A DNA stretch of 33,493 nt. It comes from Strongylocentrotus pallidus (Eukaryota > Echinodermata > Echinoidea > Camarodonta > Strongylocentrotidae). Made by a program: the position numbers and the translations under genes. The notes under the pieces were generated by a model, which worked only from the letters and a program-made list of their open reading frames with translations, was not told the origin of the DNA and made no database searches. Within the stretch, counting starts at the first letter, position 1. Each line of letters starts with the position of its first letter. Of this stretch, positions 31,801 through 33,493 are shown one piece after another. Location of the stretch: the NCBI GenBank assembly GCA_030265145.1, contig JARBES010000129.1, forward strand, positions 34,443,439 through 34,476,931, given 5' to 3'.

Positions 31801-33493
31801 AAATATATTGATGTAGATCTATCTTCCATACGTCATGACAATAACTCCAAATATACATACACACAGACATATTACAGACAACTCACATATATTTGTTAAA
31901 CTGGCCGTTTGTAATAGAGGTTATTAGAATTGTTAATCACCTGATTCAGAAGAGAATAACCATTTCTCCTCCACATCCCAGCATGCACCTGAGCAATGAG
32001 AACCTGTGTCCTCAGGGGATCCTCAATCAACTCTTCAGGAAGTAGGCTTGGCTGAGTCATTAGAGAATAGGAAAGGTAACAAAAATCAAAAGTCAATATT
32101 GCTTTTTTTTACCCTTAACAAAAAAATGATGATTTTTGTATAAAACTTTCCTAATTTCAAGACAAAGTAAATTATTCTACTACTATTATTAGGAAAGACT
32201 TCTATGACACATCCAAAGGGTAATCACATGGCAGTTTCAATGTTTATGGTTCAGACATTATCCTAAGACAAGTAATCAAACTCCCCCTTTCTTTTTGATG
32301 GCTAGACATCTATAGGCATAAGCTAGACATCCATAATATCATTTACAATCAGATGAACATAAACAATTATTGAATAATTTAATTTATTCATGTGGACATT
32401 ACTCACCCCATTCATAAGACCCTCAGTGTAGAAACCCAGCTCATATTGACCAAGGTGAAGGTGAAGACCTGTACGGGAGGAAGAAGTAAAACAGAAGGTT
32501 AGACCACTCTAAACTCAAATATTCTTCTGTAGGTGACCTAGGGATGTACAGACACATAGTCAAACTGCTTGGTGAAACTTAAAGGTCCATATTTTACTCT
32601 AAAGCAAACATTAGGTTTGAGCTTAGTCTAAAGTCGATTTTAACAAAAAGCAGTTAGACCGAGGTCCACATTTTCTCTAAATTATACTGAGCATCTGGTT
32701 TATCTGGATCAGTAGACTACGTACAGAAGAGCTCAATACCATGTTCTGAATGAACTAGGGTTGTTTTGAATACCAGCTATGGTGCCCACTGATATACCCC
32801 AACACTGGAGGATATATGAAAGCCCTTGAGATGGAATGTTCATTACCCTTCCTACATATGATACAATGCATGACTGACCAAGATTGCTCCAGGGGAATAG
32901 GGATATAGATTGCAGGGTGTAAACTGAATCCAAAAGGGTGGTGTTTGATAATAAATTGTATGTGCATTAGTCAATCTTCTTAATAAAAAGAATAGTGTAT
33001 TACTAATCCACAGGATTTAAGTGAGAACCAACCCCTTCAGATCTGTTGAGTGTAAAACTTACCTGCTAGGAACCTAACCAGGGCATAGTGGATGCTGACT
33101 GTCATAGAACTCACAGAGTACTTGATGCAACTATACATCTTATCTTCAACTGAGGAAGAAAGAATAGAGAAAAGAATAAAATCCTTCTTATTCTCATATC
33201 ATGTGTTATAATTGACACCCAGTTACAAACTGATGTTGAATGAGAGAAACAGAAATGAACCACAAAGAAGAATTAATGAATGGCAAGGGTTATAAGTCAC
33301 TCAATTTATAAATCATCAACGATCTACTCTGACAACATACTTATATACAATATACATAAATACGACAAAACATGATATGACTGGATTCTGTGCATGCTGC
33401 TACAACAAGTAAGTGGGATAAAGAGATACATACTTTCTACATTTTCTCTCTGCTGGTCTCTAGATAGCTTCCTGAGTGCTGCCATGGTTGCTC
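481..33493 (-). CDS. UBR2: UBR1/UBR2-family E3 ubiquitin ligase, partial multi-exon gene
   Basis: N-recognin E3 ligase. In the known family it binds destabilising N-termini and, with an E2 of the RAD6/UBE2A type, ubiquitinates the substrate for proteasomal decay. I placed 32 distinct exons from 33434-33493 (5', cut by the window) to 481-660 (3'). Each has AG/GT borders and a phase matching the next. Diagnostic blocks are AQVHAGMWRRNGYSLLNQ, YDKDVIMLQ, TCILCQEEE, CGHIMHSTCWQ, FLCPLCE and GACTAHAIMCGSGSGVFLR. These follow vertebrate UBR2 in order, and the last resembles UBR2 more than UBR1. The UBR box and ClpS-like substrate pockets would lie upstream of 33493, and the last ~80 residues below position 1. 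Exons 14-24 and exon 6 appear twice around assembly gaps, so this span as assembled is not one clean transcript. Confidence 0.93.
1100..1177 (-). CDS. UBR2: UBR2-like exon 31
   Basis: A 78-nt exon encoding YPIEINQLIDLPRDYSDLMN then DRSLF, matching RYPRESNKLINLPEDYSSLINQASNF. Phase 2 to 2, donor GTAAGT. This exon is too short to stand out as an open frame. It was found from the splice phases on either side. The intron at 661-1099 is AT-rich. Confidence 0.92.
1503..1674 (-). CDS. UBR2: UBR2-like exon 30
   Basis: Encodes AGIDEFEPLCKYLGLPTNLA, then ASPIMEDMIKRWCSHPSIRI and EHNPTLV. It matches FEHLCSYLSLPNNLICLFQENSEIMNSLIESWC. Acceptor CTATAG, donor GTGAGT; phase 1 to 2. The intron at 1178-1502 holds nothing recognised. 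Confidence 0.93.
2633..2766 (-). CDS. UBR2: UBR2-like exon 29
   Basis: Encodes LEAAPLPPGWQLVNHVQVSC then LPFLRSAALFFHFLTSVPCP and AELQ. It matches EIPSGWHLWRSVRAGIMPFLKCSALFFHYLNGVPSPPDIQ. The donor GTGAGT cuts inside a longer open frame, and exon 30 confirms this (phase 1). The intron at 1675-2632 is 958 bases of AT-rich sequence. Confidence 0.94.
2901..2960. other. Intron sequence, nothing recognised (representative of introns 29-32)
   Basis: The introns at 661-1099, 1178-1502, 1675-2632 and 2767-3363 are AT-rich. No repeat, RNA gene or extra exon was recognised on either strand. Confidence 0.6.
3364..3460 (-). CDS. UBR2: UBR2-like exon 28
   Basis: Encodes EESMEEEGSSVDDSKEGRDL then LQACSMLKQYA, the acidic segment equivalent to EENGMDQENPPCEEESAVLALYKTLHQYTG. 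The true frame differs from the longest open frame over this stretch. Phases at both splice sites select it. The intron at 2767-3363 is AT-rich. Confidence 0.88.
3810..3966 (-). CDS. UBR2: UBR2-like exon 27
   Basis: Encodes VSVCMSLPRLYNSNERVAMS, then HHLLRVALAAHLVQVLLTAS and RDIP. It corresponds to LHIFHLVTMAHIIQILLTSC. Starts in phase 0 after TTCAG and ends in phase 1 before GTAAGT. The intron at 3461-3809 is AT-rich. Confidence 0.92.
4223..4300. repeat. 78-bp foldback sequence with nested perfect hairpin
   Basis: The outer arms ttcaggacaa (4223-4232) and ttgtcctgaa (4291-4300) are exact reverse complements. Inside them gtgtgtac (4252-4259) pairs with gtacacac (4275-4282). It lies in the intron between exons 26 and 27. 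It may be a tiny foldback MITE; no target-site duplication was established. Confidence 0.6.
4598..4671 (-). CDS. UBR2: UBR2-like exon 26
   Basis: Encodes LYPQESSGRPSDPCILDMDV then FTLL, matching LVPNDSHEELPCILDIDMFHLLVG. The upstream acceptor AAACAG is used rather than a nearer CTCAG, because only the former keeps the frame open and in phase. The intron at 3967-4597 contains a 78-bp foldback sequence. Confidence 0.92.
4776..4816. repeat. GA microsatellite with G-run
   Basis: About 16 GA units followed by a run of eight G, in the intron between exons 25 and 26. Confidence 0.9.
5007..5103 (-). CDS. UBR2: UBR2-like exon 25
   Basis: Encodes MDCLRCLIRYSVVNSCLCNY then AHVQRHAIRLLS, matching LDDCLRSLTRFAAAHWTVASVSVVQGHFCKLFASL. 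Acceptor TTTTCAG, donor GTAAGT; phase 0 to 1. Single copy. The intron at 4672-5006 holds a GA microsatellite (4776-4810). Confidence 0.9.
5580..5635 (-). CDS. UBR2: UBR2-like exon 24, copy 1
   Basis: Encodes TQLRNEGKALFGALSQRQ, the same as copy 2. The donor is GTAGGA instead of GTAAGA. It joins exon 25 in phase 0, so copy 1 is the version contiguous with the 3' part of the gene. The intron at 5104-5579 includes the T9/G12 homopolymer where the duplicated block ends. Confidence 0.92.
5823..5947. mobile_element. 125-bp foldback MITE, present only in copy 1
   Basis: The ends form a long imperfect inverted repeat: ggcagcgtatcacaaag at the left end against ggccatgtattacaaag read from the right end, continuing through attgatc. 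Copy 2 reads straight through with gatctgaactcc near 12136, so the insertion boundaries are visible. No coding capacity. Confidence 0.8.
5979..6468. repeat. 82-bp minisatellite, six units, containing an exon end and splice donor
   Basis: Units start at 5979, 6061, 6143, 6225, 6307 and 6389, exactly 82 bp apart. Each unit holds the last ~66 nt of exon 23, its GTAAGG donor and ~16 nt of intron. Units 1 and 2 are identical. Units 3 and 5 match, and 4 and 6 match apart from the unit 6 edge, so a 164-bp pair has itself been duplicated. Copy 2 of the locus has one unit (12269 onward). Confidence 0.95.
6401..6488 (-). CDS. UBR2: UBR2-like exon 23, copy 1 (first of six tandem donors)
   Basis: Encodes VGLGVMPHDDDSRMAILAWN then TCAYTVQVT, ending at the first of six GTAAGG donors. 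The phase matches exon 24 only if this exon ends at this donor with nothing extra. Everything from about DDDSRM onward, together with the donor, is repeated five more times downstream in the minisatellite at 5979-6468. Confidence 0.9.
6946..7006 (-). CDS. UBR2: UBR2-like exon 22, copy 1
   Basis: Encodes LPISENVKEMIRHFSRSAYT, the same as copy 2. Donor GTAAGT. The intron at 6489-6945 is AT-rich and aligns with 12357-12824. Confidence 0.92.
7317..7416 (-). CDS. UBR2: UBR2-like exon 21, copy 1
   Basis: Encodes FIQISTIPSLKRLLAETVSQ then KFQQLFQFIQVS, identical to copy 2 with several silent third-base changes. Uses the same weak GTCAGT donor. The intron at 7007-7316 holds nothing. Confidence 0.78.
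7837..8204 (-). CDS. UBR2: UBR2-like exon 20, copy 1 (acidic/Gly linker)
   Basis: Same length as copy 2 (368 nt). Begins KSAETAVNLQEWLEGIQKTL and contains AQGGSLAEGGDGMGSKELED, where copy 2 has AQGGGLAEGGDGVGAKEMED. Equal length despite six residue changes means the low-complexity stretch has not gained or lost codons between the copies. The intron at 7417-7836 is AT-rich. Confidence 0.9.
8643..8831 (-). CDS. UBR2: UBR2-like exon 19, copy 1 (last RING cysteines)
   Basis: Encodes FFESLLAKEQRRNLRMRGIL through FLCPLCETLSNTVIPLLP, identical to 14532-14720 at protein level. The intron at 8205-8642 is AT-rich with small indels relative to copy 2. Confidence 0.95.
9182..9275 (-). CDS. UBR2: UBR2-like exon 18, copy 1 (RING C-H-H-C)
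   Basis: Encodes EKFDPLFASSDLYWGTNVST and CGHIMHSTCWQG, identical to 15076-15169. All three ligand residues of the C-G-H-x2-H motif are kept. The intron at 8832-9181 contains AT-rich sequence only. Confidence 0.95.
9554..9600 (-). CDS. UBR2: UBR2-like exon 17, copy 1
   Basis: Encodes STVLSKARQKTIEDG, the same as copy 2, with two silent differences. The intron at 9276-9553 is AT-rich and closely follows copy 2. Confidence 0.92.
10029..10184 (-). CDS. UBR2: UBR2-like exon 16, copy 1 (first RING cysteines)
   Basis: Same protein as 16046-16201, including TCILCQEEEDITF and AMVLAAFIQR. The donor is GTAAGG. The intron at 9601-10028 lacks the extra blocks found in copy 2. Confidence 0.95.
10759..11036 (-). 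CDS. UBR2: UBR2-like exon 15, copy 1
   Basis: Same encoded protein as 16569-16846, with a few silent changes. Motifs QMSAMQKNFIRENPEFF and STCSMETG are present. The intron at 10185-10758 is about 200 bases longer than in copy 2, with extra AT-rich sequence around 10270-10470. Confidence 0.95.
11535..11597 (-). CDS. UBR2: UBR2-like exon 14, copy 1 (cut by gap 1)
   Basis: Only the last 21 codons are present (QSLVGHQRIESNKDFLEWLI then K). They are identical to the end of 17336-17424, and the sequence stops mid-exon at the first N. The donor is intact. The intron at 11037-11534 aligns with 16847-17335. Confidence 0.9.
11598..11697. other. Assembly gap 1 (100 N)
   Basis: Exactly 100 N, a placeholder size. 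The left edge cuts exon 14; the right edge starts with T9 then a G run. The flanks are the two ends of the duplicated blocks. Confidence 0.99.
11914..11969 (-). CDS. UBR2: UBR2-like exon 24, copy 2
   Basis: A 56-nt exon encoding TQLRNEGKALFGALSQRQ, matching ERILSDEDKPLFGPLPCR. It ends in phase 0. The next assembled exon beyond gap 1 is exon 14 copy 1, which needs phase 1, so the assembled order cannot be spliced in frame here. 11698-11913 is intron starting with a T/G homopolymer at the gap edge. Confidence 0.9.
12228..12252. repeat. ATT microsatellite
   Basis: Seven to eight ATT units just downstream (in transcription) of exon 23 copy 2, where copy 1 has the 82-bp minisatellite instead. Confidence 0.9.
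12269..12356 (-). CDS. UBR2: UBR2-like exon 23, copy 2 (single donor)
   Basis: Encodes VGLGVMPHDDDSRMAILAWN then TCAYTVQVT, matching [28 protein letters not shown]. The donor is GTAACG. In copy 1 the 3' two thirds of this exon plus its donor are repeated six times; here they occur once, next to an ATT microsatellite (about 12229-12252). Confidence 0.93.
12825..12885 (-). CDS. UBR2: UBR2-like exon 22, copy 2
   Basis: A 61-nt exon encoding LPISENVKEMIRHFSRSAYT, matching IPYSESIKEMLTTFGTATYK. Acceptor TTCAG, donor GTAAGT; phase 2 to 0. Its pair is 6946-7006. The intron at 12357-12824 is AT-rich. Confidence 0.92.
13186..13285 (-). CDS. UBR2: UBR2-like exon 21, copy 2
   Basis: Encodes FIQISTIPSLKRLLAETVSQ then KFQQLFQFIQVS. 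The frame and the phase of exon 22 demand the donor GTCAGT after CATG rather than the nearer GTTTCA. This is the weakest splice site in the gene and is the same in both copies. Few conserved residues here, so support comes mainly from frame continuity. Confidence 0.78.
13728..14095 (-). CDS. UBR2: UBR2-like exon 20, copy 2 (acidic/Gly linker)
   Basis: A 368-nt exon encoding KSGETAVNLQEWLEGIQKTL, then a long acidic and glycine-rich stretch (ASDEEDIEEKEEGEEEMAGE onward). The first part matches the vertebrate segment PNLTQWIRTISQQIKAL. The acidic part has no close counterpart that I recall. It differs from copy 1 at six residues, the only amino-acid changes I see between the two copies. Phase 2 to 1. 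The intron at 13286-13727 is AT-rich. Confidence 0.9.
14532..14720 (-). CDS. UBR2: UBR2-like exon 19, copy 2 (last RING cysteines)
   Basis: Encodes FFESLLAKEQRRNLRMRGIL, then FLCPLCETLSNTVIPLLPSV and a tail ending APVE. FLCPLC is the final RING CxxC pair. It aligns to RLHTSYDVENGEFLCPLCECLSNTVIPLLLP. Phase 2 to 2, donor GTGAGT. The protein is the same as 8643-8831. The intron at 14096-14531 holds nothing recognised. Confidence 0.96.
15076..15169 (-). CDS. UBR2: UBR2-like exon 18, copy 2 (RING C-H-H-C)
   Basis: Encodes EKFDPLFASSDLYWGTNVST then CGHIMHSTCWQG. The C-G-H-x2-H-x2-C pattern gives the central RING-H2 ligands, as in SCGHIMHAHCWQRYF of UBR2. Phase 1 to 2. Its pair is 9182-9275. The intron at 14721-15075 is AT-rich. 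Confidence 0.96.
15448..15494 (-). CDS. UBR2: UBR2-like exon 17, copy 2
   Basis: A 47-nt exon encoding STVLSKARQKTIEDG, matching STVLSKNRSKFIQDPEKY. It links the first and second RING cysteine clusters. Phase 2 to 1, donor GTAAGA. Its pair is 9554-9600. Confidence 0.92.
16046..16201 (-). CDS. UBR2: UBR2-like exon 16, copy 2 (first RING cysteines)
   Basis: Encodes DVHAHDYPCCLGPRHSPSVM, then TATCILCQEEEDITFDGKAM and VLAAFIQR. TCILCQEE supplies the first CxxC pair of the RING. The block matches TCILCQEEQEVKVESRAMVLAAFVQR. Phase 2 to 2. Identical protein to 10029-10184. The intron at 15495-16045 includes about 75 bases near 15538-15590 not seen in copy 1. Confidence 0.96.
16569..16846 (-). CDS. 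UBR2: UBR2-like exon 15, copy 2 (basic coiled-coil before the RING)
   Basis: Encodes KYEAMLKLAGHSTSTQMKPP, a Pro/Ala stretch, then EEIDKEAEEKRNRQEMARKR and MKQMSAMQKNFIRENPEFF. This is the charged helix that in vertebrates reads [38 protein letters not shown]. Phase 0 to 2, donor GTATGT. The protein is identical to copy 1 at 10759-11036. The intron at 16202-16568 is AT-rich and unremarkable. Confidence 0.95.
17336..17424 (-). CDS. UBR2: UBR2-like exon 14, copy 2 (complete)
   Basis: Encodes SPNMFEALQSLVGHQRIESN then KDFLEWLIK, matching NSPSILAMLETLQNAPYLEVHKDMIRWILK. Enters in phase 1, leaves in phase 0 before GTGAGA. Copy 1 of this exon (11535-11597) is cut by gap 1. The intron at 16847-17335 holds only unique AT-rich sequence. 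Confidence 0.92.
17525..17541. repeat. Poly-G run
   Basis: A run of 13 or so G in the intron between exons 13 and 14. It is one of several long G tracts in the window; two others sit at gap edges. Confidence 0.85.
17687..17882 (-). mobile_element. 196-bp inverted-repeat element with histone-type 3'-end motifs
   Basis: The termini are an exact 17-bp inverted repeat: acagtaggcttgcgggt at 17687-17703, and its reverse complement at 17866-17882. The interior is not protein coding. On the minus strand it holds three 16-nt stem-loops spaced 39 and 42 nt apart, with purine-rich elements between them. It lies in the intron between exons 13 and 14, in the sense direction of the UBR2-like gene. Likely a short non-autonomous DNA element; no matching transposase is in the window. 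The target-site duplication is unclear (possibly TA). Confidence 0.75.
17734..17830 (-). promoter_or_regulatory. Tandem histone-like stem-loops and downstream elements
   Basis: On the minus strand AGTCCTTTTCAGGACT occurs at 17791-17776 and again at 17749-17734. Each has a 6-bp stem, loop TTTC, and G at the second stem position. A variant AGTTCTCCTTAGAACT lies at 17830-17815. AAGAAAGA follows the first two stems in transcription: CAAGAAAGA at 17766-17758, nine nt past the 17776 stem, and TAAGAAAGA at 17808-17800, six nt past the 17815 stem. ACCAA precedes each TTTC stem. This is the layout of metazoan replication-dependent histone 3' ends (SLBP stem-loop plus U7-binding element). Function here is unknown. 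Confidence 0.65.
18012..18102 (-). CDS. UBR2: UBR2-like exon 13
   Basis: Encodes TLYLVGVALIEAEASHKEGN then PMTFIIKGAQ, equivalent to VLHLIGMALQEEKQHLENVTEE and the segment after it. Donor GTATAA; phase 0 to 1. The next intron (17425-18011) contains the inverted-repeat element with histone-like stem-loops at 17687-17882. Confidence 0.87.
18371..18411. repeat. CATC tetranucleotide microsatellite
   Basis: Imperfect tccatccatc repeats, directly followed by an AAT-tailed SINE-like fragment. Confidence 0.9.
18416..18472 (-). mobile_element. SINE tail fragment
   Basis: An AAT repeat followed by tatatttctatagcgctta, close to the tail of the SINE at 19304-19657 (AAT repeat, then cttatatagcgcattt). 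Only the 3' tail part is recognisable. Confidence 0.55.
18610..18764 (-). CDS. UBR2: UBR2-like exon 12
   Basis: Encodes LPYAMPALMPSFQPLLRILY then SDTFMFIIKTLLVRIRKPKG and IHLTDNIVHR. It is the counterpart of LPPFCPLFASLVNILQSDVMLCIMGTILQ in the vertebrate protein. The donor GTAAGA follows an AGG codon (phase 0). The intron at 18103-18609 carries a CATC microsatellite and the tail of a SINE-like fragment. Confidence 0.9.
18951..19160. repeat. GA-rich low-complexity tract
   Basis: About 200 bases of imperfect GAGA/GGGA repeats, in the intron between exons 11 and 12. It produces long spurious open frames rich in Arg/Glu or Ser/Leu. Confidence 0.9.
19190..19238 (-). CDS. UBR2: UBR2-like exon 11
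   Basis: A 49-nt exon encoding SEEQIRQRRKQEDKPQ, the basic charged segment equivalent to AEEAQRKLKRQNREDTALPPP. Acceptor TGCAG, donor GTAAGA; phase 0 to 1. The intron after it (18765-19189) begins with the GA-rich tract at 18951-19160. Confidence 0.85.
19304..19657 (-). mobile_element. tRNA-derived SINE, complete, with target-site duplication
   Basis: On the minus strand the head carries a tRNA-like A box TGGTCGAGTGG (19652-19642) and B box GGTTCAAGTCTCACC (19608-19594). A ~250-bp body follows, ending in a TTATTATT tail at 19304-19319. The 7-bp direct repeat ctgtcat at 19297-19303 and 19658-19664 looks like the target-site duplication. About 354 bp, transcribed in the same direction as the UBR2-like gene, within the intron between exons 10 and 11. 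Confidence 0.85.
19988..20093 (-). CDS. UBR2: UBR2-like exon 10 (GMYELK / YFYHYSK block)
   Basis: Encodes KPAGGVGKGMYELKASCLDE then YSPYFYHYSKVDQTK. This matches KPGLTGRGMYELKPECAKEFNLYFYHFSRAEQSK. The acceptor is TCGTAG and the donor GTACAG, the latter weaker than its neighbours. The next intron (19239-19987) contains a full-length tRNA-derived SINE. Confidence 0.94.
20398..20450 (-). CDS. UBR2: UBR2-like exon 9
   Basis: A 53-nt exon encoding HCHETGMESVIHDIADFK, matching ENKETGMESVIEAVAHFKK. The last codon is split with exon 10 (phase 2). The intron at 20094-20397 is AT-rich and empty. Confidence 0.93.
20708..20832 (-). CDS. UBR2: UBR2-like exon 8 (PMAHSEL block)
   Basis: Encodes ERYVKGVGNVSDEARVRREV then LHQLCISPMAHSELTRALPED. 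It matches GERFSPGVGQVNATDEIKREIIHQLSIKPMAHSELVKSLPEDE closely. Acceptor TTTTTAG, donor GTAAGTT; phase 1 to 0. The short intron at 20451-20707 holds nothing. Confidence 0.95.
21266..21329 (-). CDS. UBR2: UBR2-like exon 7
   Basis: A 64-nt exon encoding DCSAHLPIITEEFLGLLIVL then F, corresponding to vertebrate NTLIEEMLYLIIMLVGERF. The donor GTAAGT leaves phase 1. With exon 8 the junction codon reads Cys where vertebrates have Gly (GERF to CERY). The intron at 20833-21265 is featureless AT-rich sequence. Confidence 0.85.
21653..22142. repeat. Duplicated block around exon 6, left copy
   Basis: Aligns with 23044-23549 in the same orientation, with a few percent difference. After about 22142 the two versions diverge completely. 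The left copy continues into sequence that instead resembles 31128-31395. Confidence 0.9.
21732..21839 (-). CDS. UBR2: UBR2-like exon 6, copy to the left of gap 2
   Basis: Same 36 residues as 23123-23230, with four silent changes. Splice signals are intact (CAG acceptor, GTAAAC donor). This copy is contiguous with exons 7-13, so it belongs to the same assembled haplotype as them. The following intron (21330-21731) is AT-rich with nothing recognised. Confidence 0.92.
22440..22800. repeat. Block X, left copy
   Basis: Resembles 31128-31395 with clearly more divergence than the exon 6 blocks. Shared runs include attcttaacttaatt, tttatcaggtt and caggtccactgaatggaca. The left copy has an extra ~100 bases near its start. 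Non-coding. Confidence 0.75.
22844..22943. repeat. Block Y remnant with poly-G at gap edge
   Basis: 22844-22866 matches 23652-23676 (ttcaatctaataaaaaatat) and 22868-22906 matches 24370-24410 (agagatt ... ttgattctaaaaatat). The 670-bp transposon present between those two positions on the other side is absent here. 22911-22939 is nearly pure G and runs to the gap. Confidence 0.7.
22944..23043. other. Assembly gap 2 (100 N)
   Basis: Exactly 100 N. The left flank is poly-G; the right flank restarts the exon 6 block already seen at 21653. Confidence 0.99.
23044..23549. repeat. Duplicated block around exon 6, right copy
   Basis: Partner of 21653-22142. Includes exon 6 and flanking intron. Contains poly-C (23461-23472) and poly-G (23500-23509) runs not matched in the left copy. 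Confidence 0.9.
23123..23230 (-). CDS. UBR2: UBR2-like exon 6, copy to the right of gap 2
   Basis: A 36-codon symmetric exon (phase 0 to 0) beginning IGGSLMEPNDFMASLVTRFD and ending CWTRDFEESKSPE. It matches TGVSMMDPNHFLMIMLSRFE of vertebrate UBR2. It encodes exactly the same protein as 21732-21839, with four synonymous differences in 108 nt. It is directly reachable from exon 5. Confidence 0.92.
23577..23680. repeat. Copy of the Ig-gene upstream sequence
   Basis: Matches 25637-25725, just upstream of the Ig-receptor start: atcaagagtggatca, tttaccaagaagatcatttg and atgaaaaaat are shared in order. It suggests a remnant of a second copy of the Ig gene leader region. Confidence 0.7.
23699..24368. 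mobile_element. 670-bp non-autonomous DNA transposon
   Basis: Terminal inverted repeats gtctcgcctg (23699-23708) and caggcgagac (24359-24368). The interior has about two related ~180-bp units (near 23985 and 24145) sharing phrases such as ataacccttRgt and caagtttcat. A GC-rich patch of gccgtcgccgccgtc lies near the right end. No open frame for a transposase. The left end may extend to about 23677. Confidence 0.7.
24413..25883 (+). other. Upstream region of the Ig-receptor gene
   Basis: AT-rich, about 1.5 kb, without recognised genes. A possible 5' non-coding intron runs from GTAACA at 25187 to the pyrimidine-rich tttctttcag at 25335. A hairpin-like stretch (gtccat ... atggac, about 24460-24491) is present. 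No TATA box or other core promoter was confidently seen. Confidence 0.35.
25884..26906 (+). CDS. Two-Ig-domain type I membrane receptor with ITIM-like motif, intronless ORF
   Basis: 340 residues. An in-frame TGA at 25794 precedes the first in-frame ATG, which has A at -3. Residues 13-28 form a short hydrophobic signal-like segment. Ig domain 1 (about 30-131) has the DEGTY F-strand motif, but Phe and Leu where the canonical disulfide cysteines would be; Cys49 and Cys92 may pair instead. Ig domain 2 (about 137-220) has Cys155 and a Y-C-C at 201-203, plus extra cysteines (139, 168, 214, 216). N-glycosylation sequons lie at 85, 95 and 256. A Ser/Thr-rich stalk (236-278) leads to a transmembrane helix (279-305) and the stop-transfer YRRKAK. 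The 33-residue tail contains S-T-Y-P-C-L (327-332), which fits the ITIM consensus, and ends EEVV. The gene lies inside a UBR2-like intron on the opposite strand. Ligand and family member are unknown. A CD2/SLAM-like layout is an inference. An upstream spliced leader exon cannot be excluded. Confidence 0.85.
   Translation: MFQQEDISLNSKIYFVINVIVFSRITTCGSEITKVRVGEEAQLDFPYPCDSTVVTLQHANARPFYRSANPHYMSLSSNQNLVNYNETGLDQCFLNLTINPVSRADEGTYILTAYKNGAMLPDYPRIYLNVDNPPGKSSCEISNDYNDGEWVSLQCTAPVGTLPGKIECYQNGMTLPKWTEPTEIVGNLNQIILARLEGVIYCCSSFLTRMKDKCDCTDWRLDATSDSISDIADPCPKVMSTQHHTSTLSTPIDNINSSPSNLVTAPTIYPENHKINSYWTVTCTLITVISILVIINVSLVCTFMYMYRRKAKELARLQSTCSITSESTYPCLPIDREEVV
27120..27618. mobile_element. 499-bp TTAA-flanked MITE
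   Basis: Inverted termini aggtaatacaaagttttg (27120-27137) and caaaactttgtattacct (27601-27618). TTAA lies directly outside both ends (27116-27119 and 27619-27622). Exact TTAA flanks suggest a piggyBac-type mechanism. It carries only a short open frame without family resemblance. It starts 213 bp after the Ig stop codon and includes an AATAAA at 27249 that could serve as its polyadenylation signal. Confidence 0.75.
27623..29518. other. Intron interior, nothing recognised
   Basis: About 1.9 kb of T-rich intron sequence with pyrimidine-rich patches (about 27728-27770 and 28140-28205). AATAAA occurs at 29133 and 29151 on the plus strand. No gene, RNA or repeat family was recognised. Confidence 0.6.
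29519..29625. repeat. GA-rich microsatellite
   Basis: About 105 bases of imperfect GAGA repeats. The reverse strand gives spurious Ser/Leu-rich frames. Confidence 0.9.
29740..30590. repeat. ~150-bp tandem repeat array, five to six units
   Basis: The phrase gatacatacatgacccaag or its variants recurs at about 29887, 30036, 30191, 30341 and 30492, a spacing of 149-155 bp. Each unit also holds tgacctttga, ccccaaaatcta, gttcattggctc and ataacg-tcacaagc. An eroded earlier unit lies near 29744. The array ends with cggacgtacggacgg-like sequence, a style I associate with internal arrays of non-autonomous DNA elements in marine invertebrates. Confidence 0.8.
30870..31092. repeat. Two-unit direct repeat, ~112 bp period
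   Basis: tgcatgaaat ... atgatgta-atgatataa-acaatc and tttcccaattttctgactg occur twice, about 112 bp apart (near 30870 and 30982). Confidence 0.8.
31128..31395. repeat. Block X, right copy
   Basis: Partner of 22440-22800 in the same orientation. It sits just before exon 5, on the far side of the Ig gene from block Y. Confidence 0.75.
31560..31625 (-). CDS. UBR2: UBR2-like exon 5
   Basis: A 22-codon symmetric exon (phase 0 to 0). It encodes IYYYQNVKCQTEMYDKDVIM then LQ, nearly identical to vertebrate IYYYHNVKCRREMFDKDVVMLQ. The donor is GTAAGA. The intron that follows in transcription (down to 23231) is 8.3 kb long and carries the nested Ig-receptor gene on the other strand. Confidence 0.95.
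31941..32051 (-). CDS. UBR2: UBR2-like exon 4 (AQVHAGMWRRNG block)
   Basis: A 37-codon symmetric exon (phase 0 to 0). It encodes PSLLPEELIEDPLRTQVLIA followed by QVHAGMWRRNGYSLLNQ, among the most conserved stretches of UBR1/UBR2. The acceptor CTCAG fixes the start after an in-frame upstream ATG that belongs to the intron. The intron at 31626-31940 shows nothing. Confidence 0.95.
32407..32468 (-). CDS. UBR2: UBR2-like exon 3
   Basis: A 62-nt exon encoding GLHLHLGQYELGFYTEGLMN. It follows the LAG-LH junction seen in vertebrate UBR1/2 (LLAGLHVLLSK). Donor GTGAGT; the exon ends in phase 0. The intron at 32052-32406 holds AT-rich sequence with nothing recognised. Confidence 0.85.
33063..33149 (-). 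CDS. UBR2: UBR2-like exon 2
   Basis: Encodes EDKMYSCIKYSVSSMTVSIH then YALVRFLAG, matching the family block VSIHLPVSRLLAG. The acceptor is CAG and the donor GTAAGT, entering and leaving in phase 1. The next intron (32469-33062) is AT-rich. It contains two related stretches beginning ggtcca (about 32583 and 32670) that may be an eroded repeat. Confidence 0.88.
33434..33493 (-). CDS. UBR2: UBR2-like exon 1 of window (5' cut by window edge)
   Basis: The reading frame gives MAALRKLSRDQQRENVE before a GTATGT donor (phase 1). It precedes the family block corresponding to vertebrate VETIRYCVSQEKVSIHLP. The internal ATG near the window edge is not a start codon call, since the frame is open to the edge. 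The intron at 33150-33433 shows nothing notable. Confidence 0.75.

Noticed and set aside
32570-32700. Possible small repeat in the intron after exon 2
   Set aside because: Two similar stretches starting ggtcca were seen, but no clear ends or inverted repeats could be established.
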